Part shown: piece by piece, positions 30,701 to 38,930 of the stretch
Layout: each line of letters begins with the position of its first letter
How positions within the stretch are numbered: the first letter of the stretch is position 1
Source: Symbiodinium natans
Lineage: Eukaryota > Sar > Dinophyceae > Suessiales > Symbiodiniaceae
Assembly (NCBI GenBank): GCA_905221605.1
Contig: CAJNDS010002579.1
Location: forward strand, 1,038,734-1,102,733
DNA length: 64,000 nucleotides
Direction: 5' to 3'
Position numbers and translations under genes: made by a program
Notes under the pieces: model-generated
Databases searched by the model: none
Told to the model about the DNA's origin: nothing
Seen by the model: the letters and a program-made list of their open reading frames with translations, nothing else

Positions 30701-32466
30701 ATAGAATACTTGGTAGCTCAGTGGTAACCATTTGCCCTTTTCAAGAGCCAGCAAGAAAAAGATGATCCAGGACCATCAAGGCAACGCTCCGGCGTTCCGT
30801 TCCGTTCCGTTCCGTTCCCGGCGTTGTGCTCCGTTCCGGCGCTCCGTTCCGGTGTTCCGTTCCGATTCGCCGGGGGTCCCGTTCCGGTGCCTCTCCCATC
30901 TAGCTCCTTGTACCCTAAACCCTAAACCCTAAACCACTCTGTAGGAGGGGTCCTTGGAGCCTTATAAGGCCCTATAGGCCAGCAAGAACAAGGGCGCCAC
31001 ACTGCCCCATAGGTCCAGGGAGTCCAACGCATTTAGGGTTTAGGGTTTGAAGAGTTTAGGGTTTAAGGTTAGGGTTTATAGGGTTTATAGGGTTTATAGG
31101 GGTTAGGGTTTAGGGTTTGAAGAGTTTAGGGTTTTAAGGTTAGGGTTTATAGGGTTTAGGGTTTAGGGGTTAGGGGTTTAGGGTTTAGGGGTTTAGGGTT
31201 TACGGGTTTAGGATTTGGGGTTCAGGATTTCATGGGGTTTCCCAAGCCAGGCCATTGTCGTCGGTGACAACGTGCTGCGACCGGGAGCGCCGCAGTTCAT
31301 GCCCGGCGACCCGGAGAGTTGCCTCGTGCTTTCCTGGGCAGGGCGATGTCGGGGTGTCCGAAAACCAGGGCACCTTTTTGGGGGTTCGCATTAGAAGGAT
31401 TGTTGTGTTTCGGGTGCCTATTTTGGGAGGTTCCTATGATAAAACTATAGTATGTCGGGTACGATTTTTTGGGTTTCCCATTGTAAGGGTTGTAGTATTG
31501 CGGGGTATAGGTTTCTTTGTGGTGCGTTACTGTAACTTTAGATCGCTAGCCTTTTGGGCTCATTGGGTTTCTTAATATGGCAGCAAAAATGTTCATTTAT
31601 AGCTGCCCTTCTGAGTGCAGCCAAGATTAGGGGCTGGGGAAGTAAGTAGCCATGTGCCTCTTTGGGTGTCGGCGCATCGTCGCGGCACGACGTTGGCGCT
31701 GGTATGAACGCACGCAGCGCGCAATCAGCCCACGATTGGCATCCCAAGTTCGAGCTGTGGTGAGGTCAGGTTTTAGGGGTCGGGTGTAGGGTTTAGGGGT
31801 AAAGGGGTTTAGGGGTTTAGGGTTTAGGGTTTAGGGGTATTTTCTGAAGTCTCTGCGACCATAGATCACTGGTTCGACCGCGCATCCCTGCATTGCTTTT
31901 CGGTTCGCGATTTCTGATGAGCTGACCCAAAGGGTCCATGTACCTATATAGTATACTATTGGGCCTTAAAGGGGTTCCTACGTAGTAGCCGTAGACTGTA
32001 TGGGCACATGGACCTAAATAGGGAATACTTGAGCCTTAATTAGAGTACCTCCTATATGGGGACTTTGGGGCTCAAATATATAATAATGAGGTACATGGAC
32101 CCTTGGGATACAAGCCTTGTGGTGCAAGGGTGAAAGGCTTCATTTCTGGATTCCCTCCTTGCCCTTAAGTTCTTTCTCGAAAGGACCTGGAAAGAGTCAG
32201 GACTAGGGCTAGCGGGTTGCTTCTAGGGTTTTTGGGGGTGTTGAAGAGGGTTCATCCTCCATGGGGCTTGGCAGTTGTTGTTTTTCGTTGTTCTGACTGA
32301 CCTGAAACGCTGCACGAGCTTGAGCTTGCCCGCGAGGGTCAACACTTTGCACCCCTTGCTGTAACGGTGAATCGACTCGTATGTGCATACTCCTGCGCCG
32401 CTTCAAGCAGATGCAATCAGCAAGCTGAGGTACTGGAATTCAGTCGCGGGCCCGTACGAGACGCAG
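22663..32466 (+). CDS. catechol-O-methyltransferase-like protein, micro-exon gene
   Basis: About twelve exons of 33-65 bases spread over 9.8 kb spell, in the right order, the class I SAM-dependent COMT fold (family knowledge: transfer of a methyl group from SAM to a catechol hydroxyl, Mg2+-dependent). Landmarks: AIHKGIESF (23,039), LAGDEKGAVLD (23,780), LVVEVGLY (24,436), GGRVISME (25,720; this Glu is the SAM-ribose contact), DPYHAAIARN (26,065), AGLTDHIEIW (27,047), ENLIPRLKD (28,634), SIDILFFD (29,760; metal Asp), LQRIV (30,548), GDNVLRPGAP (31,263; metal Asp-Asn). From 23,773 to 31,315 the exit phase of each exon equals the entry phase of the next, and the spacing between the metal Asp and GDN matches animal COMT. 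Donors are a mix of GT, GC and GA. The metal ligands are kept, but the Lys following the first Asp (D-H-W-K in animals) is Gly here (D-Q-Q-G), and the GxxCGYS SAM loop is degenerate. The N-terminus and C-terminus are incomplete. Not necessarily a catechol enzyme. Confidence 0.75.
23029..23088 (+). CDS. COMT-like exon
   Basis: Acceptor CCCGCAG, one base, then CLEAIHKGIESFTREQELW. It matches the V-L-E-A-I-D...E-W segment of COMT. GA donor (TGGTT then GACTCC), exit phase 2, agreeing with the entry phase at 23,773. Confidence 0.6.
23773..23815 (+). CDS. COMT-like exon
   Basis: Acceptor CCTGAG, one base, then LKLAGDEKGAVLDK. G-D-x-K-G-x-[IV]-[VL]-D is a COMT landmark. GC donor (AAG then GCCGAT), exit phase 0. 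Confidence 0.65.
24409..24459 (+). CDS. COMT-like exon (first SAM-domain strand)
   Basis: Acceptor CTCTCAG after a pyrimidine-rich tract, product VLALQGKARLVVEVGLY, GT donor (TAC then GTGCCC), phase 0/0. The spacing from the K-G-x-x-[VL]-D motif of the previous exon to V-E-V-G equals that in animal COMT within one residue. Confidence 0.7.
24628..24660 (+). CDS. tentative COMT-like exon (SAM loop)
   Basis: AAQYASSLCFR between CTGCAAG and a GT donor (AGG then GTCTGG), phase 0/0. It falls where the C-G-Y-S-A-x-R-x-A loop should be but keeps only Y and small residues. Chosen mainly by position and phase. Confidence 0.4.
25585..25652. repeat. CCCTAAA array
   Basis: About nine units with one CCCTAAAA variant, upstream of the exon at 25,699. 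A TTTAGGG array lies downstream of that exon (25,761-25,812). Confidence 0.95.
25699..25743 (+). CDS. COMT-like exon (SAM-ribose Glu)
   Basis: Acceptor CGCGAG (or TTCACAG at 25,707), product ASQMRHWGGRVISME, GC donor (GAG then GCCAGG), phase 0/0. G-x-R-[VL]-[IL]-[ST]-M-E is the COMT strand ending in the Glu that binds the SAM ribose. Confidence 0.7.
25908..25990. mobile_element. MITE family 8 copy
   Basis: CTAGCAGTCCTTAATAGGGATTATAGTACC faces CATAATCCCAATTAAGGACTG. Related copies at 29,044-29,130 and about 49,048-49,130 share GGGATGTTC ends. Confidence 0.6.
26062..26107 (+). CDS. COMT-like exon
   Basis: Acceptor GCATGGAG, product VDPYHAAIARNTIEL plus one base, GA donor, exit phase 1. Continues GGRVISME exactly as M-E-x-[ND]-P-x-x-A-A-I does in animal COMT. 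Confidence 0.8.
26520..26890. other. intron with AT tracts and a partly duplicated block
   Basis: Two TA-rich tracts (26,525-26,560; 26,845-26,875). The sequence CTGTAAAGAGATG...CACCTGAAAAGCGACACCCCT (26,641-26,680) returns, diverged, at 26,755-26,790. Confidence 0.6.
27033..27081 (+). CDS. COMT-like exon
   Basis: Entry phase 1 after CCGAAG, product (A)LARWAGLTDHIEIWV, GT donor (GTCGG then GTTACT), exit phase 2. A-G-[LV]-x-D-x-[IV]-x-[IL] is the COMT loop and strand after the A-A-I helix. Confidence 0.75.
27726..27755. repeat. poly-C run
   Basis: About 30 C in a row. Confidence 0.95.
27950..28335. repeat. 195-base tandem duplication
   Basis: A block from a C-rich run through AACCTTGACATTATTGTGGG, a T homopolymer and GGCCTCCTCAGATAAGCGAA is present twice, offset by 195 bases, with a few substitutions; a third partial copy starts near 28,423. 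Because 195 is divisible by three, a spurious 242-residue open frame spans it. Confidence 0.9.
28633..28686 (+). CDS. COMT-like exon
   Basis: Acceptor GGGCACAG, entry phase 2, product ENLIPRLKDRLPEKPDA plus two bases, GC donor (GCTCA then GCATTA). Corresponds to the x-D-[IL]-I-P-x-L-K helix of COMT. An earlier acceptor at 28,621 (CTGCAG) would add CGHS in frame but would not fit the phase of the preceding exon. TTTAGGG arrays on both sides. Confidence 0.75.
28689..28759. repeat. TTTAGGG array
   Basis: About nine units, beginning almost at the donor of the exon at 28,633. Confidence 0.95.
29461..29550. repeat. CCCTAAA array
   Basis: About 12 units with early variants (CTCTAAA, CCCGAAA). Confidence 0.95.
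29759..29807 (+). CDS. COMT-like exon (metal-binding Asp)
   Basis: Acceptor AGCCGCAG, one base completing Gln, then SIDILFFDQQGTKMHV. Asp at 29,781 corresponds to the metal-binding Asp of the L-D-H-W-K motif; the Lys position is Gly. Donor is GA after GTG, or GT after CAC (29,804). Both are phase 0; the GA choice gives the spacing of animal COMT exactly. Confidence 0.8.
30375..30440. mobile_element. MITE family 2, partial copy
   Basis: AAAGGGTCCATGTACCTATATAGTATACTATTGGGCCTTAAAG, almost identical to the start of the copy at 31,927. Confidence 0.65.
30545..30586 (+). CDS. COMT-like exon
   Basis: Acceptor CATGGAAG, product DLQRIVDYNMLSDR, phase 0/0, GC donor (AGG then GCTAGA). Joined to the exon at 31,251 it places exactly as many residues before G-D-N as animal COMT has before A-D-N. 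CCCTAAA upstream, TTTAGGG downstream. Confidence 0.75.
30620..30702. repeat. TTTAGGG array
   Basis: About 11 perfect units. Confidence 0.95.
30796..30895. repeat. GTTCC pentamer cluster
   Basis: Runs of GTTCC mixed with CGGCG spacers. The open frame across it is a reading of the repeat. Confidence 0.85.
31251..31315 (+). CDS. COMT-like exon (GDN / PGAP motif)
   Basis: Acceptor AAGCCAG, product AIVVGDNVLRPGAPQFMPGD and onward, phase 0 in. G-D-N supplies the second metal Asp-Asn pair and L-R-P-G-A-P is the diagnostic COMT turn. Donor probably GA (CCGGA then GAGTTG), phase 2. Confidence 0.85.
31516..31625. mobile_element. introner-like element, copy 1
   Basis: Starts TTTGTGGTGCGTTACTGTAAC, contains TTTTGGGCTCATTGGGTTTC and ends CCTTCTGAGTGCAGCCAAG. 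Two further copies are at 42,262-42,354 and 45,635-45,746. All end in GTGCAG followed by CCAAG, a ready 3' splice site. Confidence 0.8.
31927..32105. mobile_element. MITE family 2 copy
   Basis: AAGGGTCCATGTACCTATAT at the left and GGTACATGGACCCTTGGG at the right form inverted ends. An internal ACATGGACCTAAATAGGGAA repeats the end sequence, as in the copy at 19,491. Confidence 0.75.
32430..32466 (+). CDS. tentative COMT-like exon (C-terminal)
   Basis: Entry phase 2 after GCTGAG, product YWNSVAGPYETQ, GC donor (CAG then GCGTCA). It fits phase after 31,315 and could be the strand following the PGAP turn, but I know no firm motif here. Confidence 0.35.
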
Positions 32467-32507
32467 GCGTCACTTGCAAGATGTTTTTGCATGTGATACC
32501 ATCCTCC

Positions 32508-32575
32508 CCATAATGAACCCTATAAAGGGCCTTTTAAGGGGATATAGGGTATAACAGCCCATCCTGATAGTCTCC
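32508..32575. mobile_element. MITE family 9 copy
   Basis: Contains CCCATAATGAACCCTATAAAGGGCCTTTTAAGGGG and GTATAACAGCCCATCCTG, matching 63,142-63,276. Confidence 0.6.
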
Positions 32576-32984
32576 GGCCCAGTATACTTCAGCTGTAGTA
32601 GCGGTTTGGGCGTCGCCGTTTGGGTCCCTAAGCTTTACAAATCCTCGAAAGATGTAGTCTTTAGGTTCCTAAACCCTATAAGCCCTTTAAACCCACGCCT
32701 TAAGACGGTGTTGGCGAGCAGCAGGCTTACAGAACTCCCAGGGCCTGCCTGAAGAGCCCGAAACCTCAGCCCCTGGGAAAATTCTGAAGGAACCTCCCAG
32801 GAAATGAAGGTTTGGGGGGTTCAGGGGAACTGTGTAGGATTCTGAAGTAACCTCCAACAACATGAGGGTTTTGGAGCCCTAAACCCTAATGGCTCAGGGC
32901 TTGGAATCGGGCGCCCTTGGTCGGTGGCAGGTCGTGTCCCTGAGAGAATACAAGCAGGAGGTGGTTGAGGACGTGCGCGGGAGA

Positions 32985-33115
32985 GGTTTTGGGTCCTATT
33001 ATATGGGGTGTTTACGATAATAAGGGACCCCTCATATAGACCCCCCAAAGAGTAGGATCCTTGATAATAAGGACCCCAAGAAGGTACCCCTAATTTCGGA
33101 AACCCACTAGTATAC
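32985..33115. mobile_element. MITE family 12 copy
   Basis: GGGTCCTATTATATGGGGTG faces TAGGATCCTTGATAATAAGGACCCC. Related sequences are at 39,470-39,560 and 60,995-61,165. Confidence 0.55.
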
Positions 33116-34160
33116 GTCCAGAACCCTAAAACCCGAAGCATACGTGCTAAAGCCTCTACAAACCCGTCCCGATCCTGGGCCAGCCTGCGCTTACTATGCT
33201 CAACTACACAGAAGGCTTCAGGCTGCGGGGGCTCCAAGTTTCGTCCCTAAACGACGACGGCTTCGTGCATGGGGGGGGGGGCTAACCGAACATAACCTAC
33301 TGAGAGTACTGGTTCTCAGGAGGCCCTATTCTTAACCCTGTTAGGGGGTTCTATACCCAAAAAATCCCTCATTCCCTACGAAGAGGCAGTGCGTAACATT
33401 ATGGAGCCACTAATGTGGTGTGGCTCTTCTTGCGGCTAGGGCCAGGGACCCATGATCACGGGTCCAGAAACTGCATCGACCACAGACGTGTAGGATTGGC
33501 GGCTTTTGGGTGGTGAAGAGCCTATGTTTTTTTTGCGGCTTTAAAACCCTATATACCCCAAAACCTTAACCCTAACAACCCCCTAAAACACACTCAACCC
33601 TCCGGGATTTCGGGGGTTCCGGACCCACGGGAGATTTCACCCCAATCCGTTATCCCCAATCCCTGAAGTCCTGACCGGCAGGCTCGATCATATCCCACTG
33701 CACTTGGAACCCTAAAGCCTAAACCTTGAACCCCAAAATCCCTAAGCACCTTTAAACTCTTGAAGCCCCTGGACCGTGACCTGCTAAGTCCTGAAATTTG
33801 GACCCAGGACTGGATGAGCATCTCGTTCTGGCTACCTCACTCCCCCCAGGCCTGGGTTTAGGGTTTAGGGTATAGGGTTTAGGGTTTGGGGTTTGGGGTT
33901 TGGGGTTTGGGGTTTGGGGTTTGGGGTTCAGGGTTCAGGGTTCAGGGTTCAGGGTTTGGGGTTTGGGGTTTGGGGTTTGGGGCTTAGGGTCCATGGCAGA
34001 GTGTATGGGGTGTGCAGGGCATTGAGGGTCCAAATGTGTTCGAAAAGGCTCCACAAGCCCACAAACCCTGCGAACCCTACAAGCCCGATGTCGTGGACCC
34101 TACCAAACCCCTGCATTCTAAACCACCGCACAAGCCCTACCTATACGCAAGCCTAAACCC
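33115..34160. other. stretch without a supported gene
   Basis: Degenerate CCCTAAA-like and GGGGTTT repeats (33,840-33,990). Open frames here (33,144-33,335; 33,594-33,821 on the - strand) match nothing and overlap repeats. A short piece at 33,384-33,440 (NIMEPLMWCGS) may be an exon but is not supported. Confidence 0.45.
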
Positions 34161-34164
34161 TAGT

Positions 34165-34292
34165 CCCTAGTCCCTAAACCCTAAACCCTAAACCCTAAAC
34201 CCTAAACCCTAAACCCTAAACCCTAAACCCTAAACCCTAAACCCTAAACCCTAAACCCTAAACCCTAAACCCTAAACCCTAAACCCTAAACC
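34165..34292. repeat. CCCTAAA array
   Basis: About 18 units, nearly perfect. Confidence 0.97.
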
Positions 34293-34490
34293 CAAACCTT
34301 ATACGCTCATTCTCGTCATCAAGATCATGCTAAGGAACTTAACCCTCTCAGCCCTATCAAAGCCAGGTTGCCAGACTTGGCACAACCCCTTGCCTTCCTT
34401 GAGCCCTCGCACCCTTCAAAAGAAAGGGTTTAGGGTTTAGGGTTTAGGATTTAGGATTTAGGGTTTAGGGTTTAGCCCATCTGCACAAAC

Positions 34491-34575
34491 CCTAAACCCT
34501 AAACCCTAAACCCTAAACCCTAAACCCTAAACCCTAAACCCTAAACCCTAAACCCTAAACCCTAAACCCTAAACC
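34491..34575. repeat. CCCTAAA array facing a TTTAGGG array
   Basis: About 12 CCCTAAA units. A TTTAGGG block at 34,427-34,475 lies just before it, separated by only 15 bases, so the pair could form a hairpin of telomeric repeat. Confidence 0.95.
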
Positions 34576-34754
34576 CTTACCGGTTGCTCCCTATTGCGGC
34601 ATCTGTCGCTCTGATGCGTTCAACGTCGGGGCTTGGATCACCTGCAACCCTGAAACACCCTACTTCTGTTTTGGTGCGTGTCTTTTTTGGGGTTTAGGGT
34701 TTAGGGTTTAGGGTTTATAGGGTTTAGGGTTTAGGGTTGCCAACGTGTGCCCAG

Positions 34755-34805
34755 GCCCGGCAACCGATGGCGATTCCCGAGGCCGGGCCCTCCGAAGCGC
34801 TCAAG
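34755..34805 (+). CDS. possible exon, unknown product
   Basis: After GCCCAG the frame reads ARQPMAIPEAGPSEALK in an island before a TTTAGGG array (34,857 on). No recognised motif. Confidence 0.3.
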
Positions 34806-35207
34806 ATTTTTCCCCCGAAGTTTCTACTTCCCAGTATTGGGGCGGGGGGGGGGGGGGTTAGGGTTTAGGATTTAGGGTTTAGGTTTTAGGGTTTAGGGTT
34901 TAGGGCTTAGGGCTTAGGGTTTAGGGTTTAGGGCAAGGTTCCTTCACATGCTTCGGGGGTGAACTAGGTCACCTTTGCACTCCCCCTGGTGTGATAGTGC
35001 AAAAGCCTACAGATCTGCAAGTCTCAAAAACCTCCGAGGTCGAACACCTGCCGACCGGCTTGGTTGTTGCAGCCCTAAACTCTAAACCCTAAACCCTAAA
35101 CCCTAAACCCCTAAACCCTTGCGCCACACTGACTTGCAGCTGTTGAGCTGGGCAAGAACTGGAATCGCAGCCGATTGGCCTAGCATGCGGCCACAGCCAT
35201 TTTGCAG

Positions 35208-35351
35208 ATCTTCGACAGCCCAAGGCACACCTCAGGTACGGAGGTTTCCCACTGGTCCTTGGCAGAACTGGTGTCGGATGCCATGACGATGGCTGCTGTA
35301 CATAATTATGCCGTGCAGTGCAAGTCATCACCGAGCCCTCTGACTCTCCAG
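35208..35351 (+). CDS. possible exon, unknown product
   Basis: After TTTTGCAG, 48 open codons beginning IFDSPRHTSGTEVSH and containing LAELVSDAMTMAAVHNYA. Residue composition is protein-like (mixed helix), unlike the repeat frames around it. A shorter version ends at GTACGG (35,236). No family recognised. Confidence 0.35.
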
Positions 35352-35609
35352 GGTTGCAGAAGCTTAACCTACAGTTGCCCTAGGACACTGGACAAGTAAC
35401 TAAGCAGCTTCGGTCTAGCGTATATGAGGTTGCGAGAGCTTATAAGCTAAGACCCGAAACTCGCAACTGCCTTAAACCCTAAGCCCTGCAGGCTAAAGGG
35501 CCCTAACATTAAGATAACATGACATAACCCGAAATGTCTAAACCCCAAACCCTAAACTGAAAACCCCTAAAAGGCCCTAAAATTCAAGAACAGAATTCTA
35601 AGACCTGAG

Positions 35610-35690
35610 GCCGTGGAGCAATTGGGCCACGACACCGACGGCATTCGATGGCAGCAGGGCCCCCAGCCGTTCGAGGACTCTTTCTTTCAT
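35610..35690 (+). CDS. likely exon, unknown product
   Basis: 81 bases, phase 0/0, between ACCTGAG and a GT donor (CAT then GTTGGG). The product begins AVEQLGHDTDGIRWQQ and ends QPFEDSFFH. Clean borders, balanced composition and an immediately following TTTAGGG array support an exon. Domain not recognised. Confidence 0.5.
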
Positions 35691-35694
35691 GTTG

Positions 35695-35790
35695 GGGTTT
35701 AGGGTTTAGGGTTTAGGGTTTAGGGTTTAGGGTTTAGGGTTTGGGATTTGGGGTTTGGGGTTTGGGGTTTAGGGTTTGCGGTTTAGGGTT
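35695..35790. repeat. TTTAGGG array passing into TTTGGGG
   Basis: Canonical units (about 7) then GGGGTTT variants. Confidence 0.95.
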
Positions 35791-36301
35791 TGGGGTTAGG
35801 GGTTGACGGGTCCCCATATTTTCAACTCCTCCCTTGGGTCCAAAATTTTCAAGTTTGCATGGGCACCGCACTCACAGCAAGGGAAACCGAAGGAAGGGCA
35901 TGCCACCCACAAACCCTAAGCCCTAGGCCTATATCAACCCCTAAACTGTTACTCCTAAACCGCTCGAACCTTGATACCCCCAAAACCCCAAACCCCAAAC
36001 CCTAAACCCTAAACCCTAAACCCTAAAACCCTAAACCCTAAACCCTACTACCCCCCAAAAACCTAAAGCAGCAGCCCCCAAAAAGGTCCGTGGAGTCGAA
36101 AGTCTCAGAACAGCAGTGGGAGAGCCACTCCCAACGCATGCGGCGTCCCAGCCCTAGTGCTCGGGTTGAGGGCTGCCGCAGTTTTGAGGGCTTAGGGTCG
36201 AGGGTTTGGGGTTTAGGGTTTAGGGTTTAGGGTTTAGGGTTTAGGGTCCAGGGTTGAGGGCTTAGGGTAGAGGGCGGGGCTTTGACCTTGTATTGCTTTA
36301 G

Positions 36302-36339
36302 ATCCCTGCCATGCTTGTGTTTCGGGCATCTTTGATAAG
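36302..36339 (+). CDS. possible exon with consensus donor
   Basis: GCTTTAG acceptor and a GTAAGT donor (ATAAG then GTAAGT), 38 bases, reading IPAMLVFRASLI. The donor is among the few textbook ones in the window. Product unknown. Confidence 0.35.
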
Positions 36340-36946
36340 GTAAGTGGAGGCGGCTCGATGCCACTACTGTTCAGGAGCTTAGATGAAGTTACCCTAAGCC
36401 CAGTAACTAGTAATTAAATAAGGTTACACACTTGTACATAGTGCCCCTTGTATGGGAAACTTACGTTAGGCTCCATAGCAGGAGCCCGTCTCATAAACAT
36501 CCACGCAAGAATGGTCGACTCGAAGGCGCATCATCTAGGAGGCTTTCGTTCACAACAAGCCACTGCAAACTCAACGCAGCTAGCACCGCAAAGGAGTATG
36601 GCATGTACAGCGCGTGGTATAGTAGAGAGAGAGAGAGTGCAGTTCATTGCGAATGTACATATTTCACAAAGCACAGGTGCACCTGAGTGTGGGACGTGAA
36701 GGAACTGCGCCATAGTGGAGCGCATGTGCGGTGACACATGCCCGACGATGTCCATAGACCCGCCGTGAACTACTGCCCCACGAAGCGGCCCCGAACACCT
36801 CAGCCCTAATCCCCACAGCACCCATAGTCCCAATATCCAGAAACCGGTTCTTAACGCCCAAGCTGAAACCCCACGCAAACCCCTTCAGATTGCAGGTTAC
36901 TTACTAGGTTACTTACTAGGTCAGGGAACTAAAACTCACGAAACCG

Positions 36947-37034
36947 AAACCAGGAGAGTTTGCCGCCTGTGGCATCACGCCGCCCGAAAACCAAAACCAG
37001 GAGAGTTTGCCGCCTGTGGCATCACGCCGCCCGA
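36947..37034. repeat. 47-base tandem duplication covering a splice acceptor
   Basis: 41 identical bases (AAACCAGGAGAGTTTGCCGC and onward) at 36,947-36,987 recur at 36,994-37,034. Each copy has its own CCAG acceptor, and only the second ends in a GT donor (GAG then GTGGTG). Confidence 0.95.
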
Positions 37035-37035
37035 G
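37001..37035 (+). CDS. possible PPR-like exon (duplicated)
   Basis: Two bases, then EFAACGITPPE before GTGGTG. A-x-G-I-x-P resembles the end of a PPR motif. The first copy (from 36,954) lacks the donor. Confidence 0.35.
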
Positions 37036-38081
37036 GTGGTGCCGGGGCCCTTCCTGTACCCTAAACCCTAAACCTTAAACCTTCTCCAAACCTGTTCCGT
37101 ACTAAATGGGGTTTGAAGAACAATCGGACTTTCCTTAGGTACTGGATATAGGTAACCTTTGCGCTTCGTGGCTAGTAGAAAACTCTTTGGAACGCTGAGG
37201 TACGCCCATTCCACGAAGACGCAGCCTTAAGCCCAATCCTAAACCCGAAACCCCAAACCTCTAAAACCCTTAAACCCTAAAACCCCAAACCACTAAAAAC
37301 CCTAAAACCTAAACACGCCTGCCCGAGAAGCTTCAAATCCCAAGGAGTGACTAAACATCCAGACCATGCAGTTGCAGTCTGTAAGAACCCTGAGCCCCAA
37401 ACCCTGAACCCAAAAACCACCTGATCCCCAAACACTGTCCCAAACACTAAACCCTTAACCCCCAATCCCTAAACCCTCCTACCTAGCCTATTCTAAAGAC
37501 CGTCCCAAGCCCCTGAAATCCCGGAAGACCTACAAGCCTCTCTGCATATGTTTGGGCAACCCCCCTCAACCAGCAAAAAACAAAAAATGCAACAAAAAGC
37601 TTACAAACAAGCGAGACAACTCATGGCCCTTGACTTGACCCCACAAAAAAAGAGTTGAGGGTTGAAGGCTGCAAGGTTCATGTTTTATAAGCATCCCTAA
37701 ACCCTAAACCCTAAACCCTAAACCCTAAACCCTAAACCCTAAACCATCAGACCCGAAGACCCTAAGGTCCCTGAAAAAAAATATAGGAAGCCCCCCAAAA
37801 GGCGCCTTCTACGCCCCCCCCCCCCAAAAAAAGACCTTAGAGTGCCTAAGAGTCCCTGGACCCCTCTGTGGGCCCCCTAAAGCGGCCGAAACTCCCTAAA
37901 CCCCCCCAAAGCCCTATAAGCCCCCTCAACCCCCCCCTAAAGCCACCTAACGCTCCCTCAGCCCTAAACCCTGAACTCCCTAGACTAAACCCTTAACCCC
38001 CTAAACCCTAAATCCTAAACCCTAAACCCTAAACCCCCGACTCCCTAAAGCTTCGACCCGAGGCCCTATCAAGATGCCCAG

Positions 38082-38126
38082 GGCCGGTCTCAGGTGGAGC
38101 TCGGGGCCCAAGTACCACAAAAGCTG
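38082..38126 (+). CDS. possible exon in array-bounded island
   Basis: 45 bases, phase 0/0, reading GRSQVELGAQVPQKL between TGCCCAG and CTG followed by GTTTAGGG. The donor GT is the first base pair of the telomeric array. CCCTAAA lies upstream. Confidence 0.35.
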
Positions 38127-38127
38127 G

Positions 38128-38272
38128 TTTAGGGTTTAGGGTTTAGGGTTTAGGGTTTAGGGTTTAGGGTTTAGGGTTAAGGTTTAGGGTTCAGGGTTCA
38201 GAGTTTAGGGTTTAGAATATAGGGTTCAGGGTTCAAGGTTCAGGGTTTAGGATTTAGGGTTTAGGTCGTTTA
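38128..38272. repeat. TTTAGGG array with TTCAGGG variants
   Basis: About seven perfect units then variants (TTCAGGG, TTTAGAA). Confidence 0.95.
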
Positions 38273-38846
38273 CATGGTTTCGGACCCTTTGATGATTTCG
38301 GGTTTCGGGCTCACTGTTTCTGAGGGCCTTTTTTGTGCAACGGTAGAAACAACAGTGTGGGGGTTGGGATCAGGGTTGAGGGCTAAAGGTTGTACCCTAA
38401 ACCCCAAACTCCTTATGTACAGTCTTCGCGTGTTTGCGGGTTCTGGGCAGCAGAACATACAAGCAAGGGCATTATTACCATGAGATGATGTTCGAGCTAT
38501 TTAGAATAGTGACTTTGGCTCCGTTTGAGTGTAGGATTTAGGCCTTGGGGGTTGCAGGCTTTGATATTTCAGGGTTTTGGACTCTCAGGGTTTGTGTTTT
38601 TCACGCTTTGGTGGCGAGGCGTGGGGTGTAGCCCAATACTCTTCAAACCGCTCTTTCTCCTTAAGCCGAATCCGGTGCAGCCCCTGAGATTGAAACCCTA
38701 AACCCTAAACCCTAAACTCTCCCCCCCCCCCCTCCGGCCGAGGCTGCGGCCAAAGCAGAGTCCATACTGAGCGCCTGTTTCACAAGAGTGCCCGGGGTTG
38801 ATTTGGAACATGTTGCAGGTCTGCAGGCCCTAATCCCGCATGTGTA

Positions 38847-38862
38847 TATACATACATGTATA

Positions 38863-38898
<36 letters not shown>

Positions 38899-38930
38899 TG
38901 TATGTATGTATGTATGTATGTATACACTGT
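38847..38930. repeat. (TATG)n tetranucleotide tract
   Basis: About 13 copies of TATG preceded by TATATA sequence. Overlapping Tyr/His/Thr-rich frames are artefacts. Confidence 0.95.

Noticed and set aside
32821-33237. 138-residue - strand frame
   Set aside because: Overlaps a MITE and has no family signature; all recognised genes are on the + strand.
35187-35205. Possible spliced-leader remnant (AGCCATTTTG)
   Set aside because: Only ten consecutive bases agree with the dinoflagellate leader and the following bases diverge; chance is likely.
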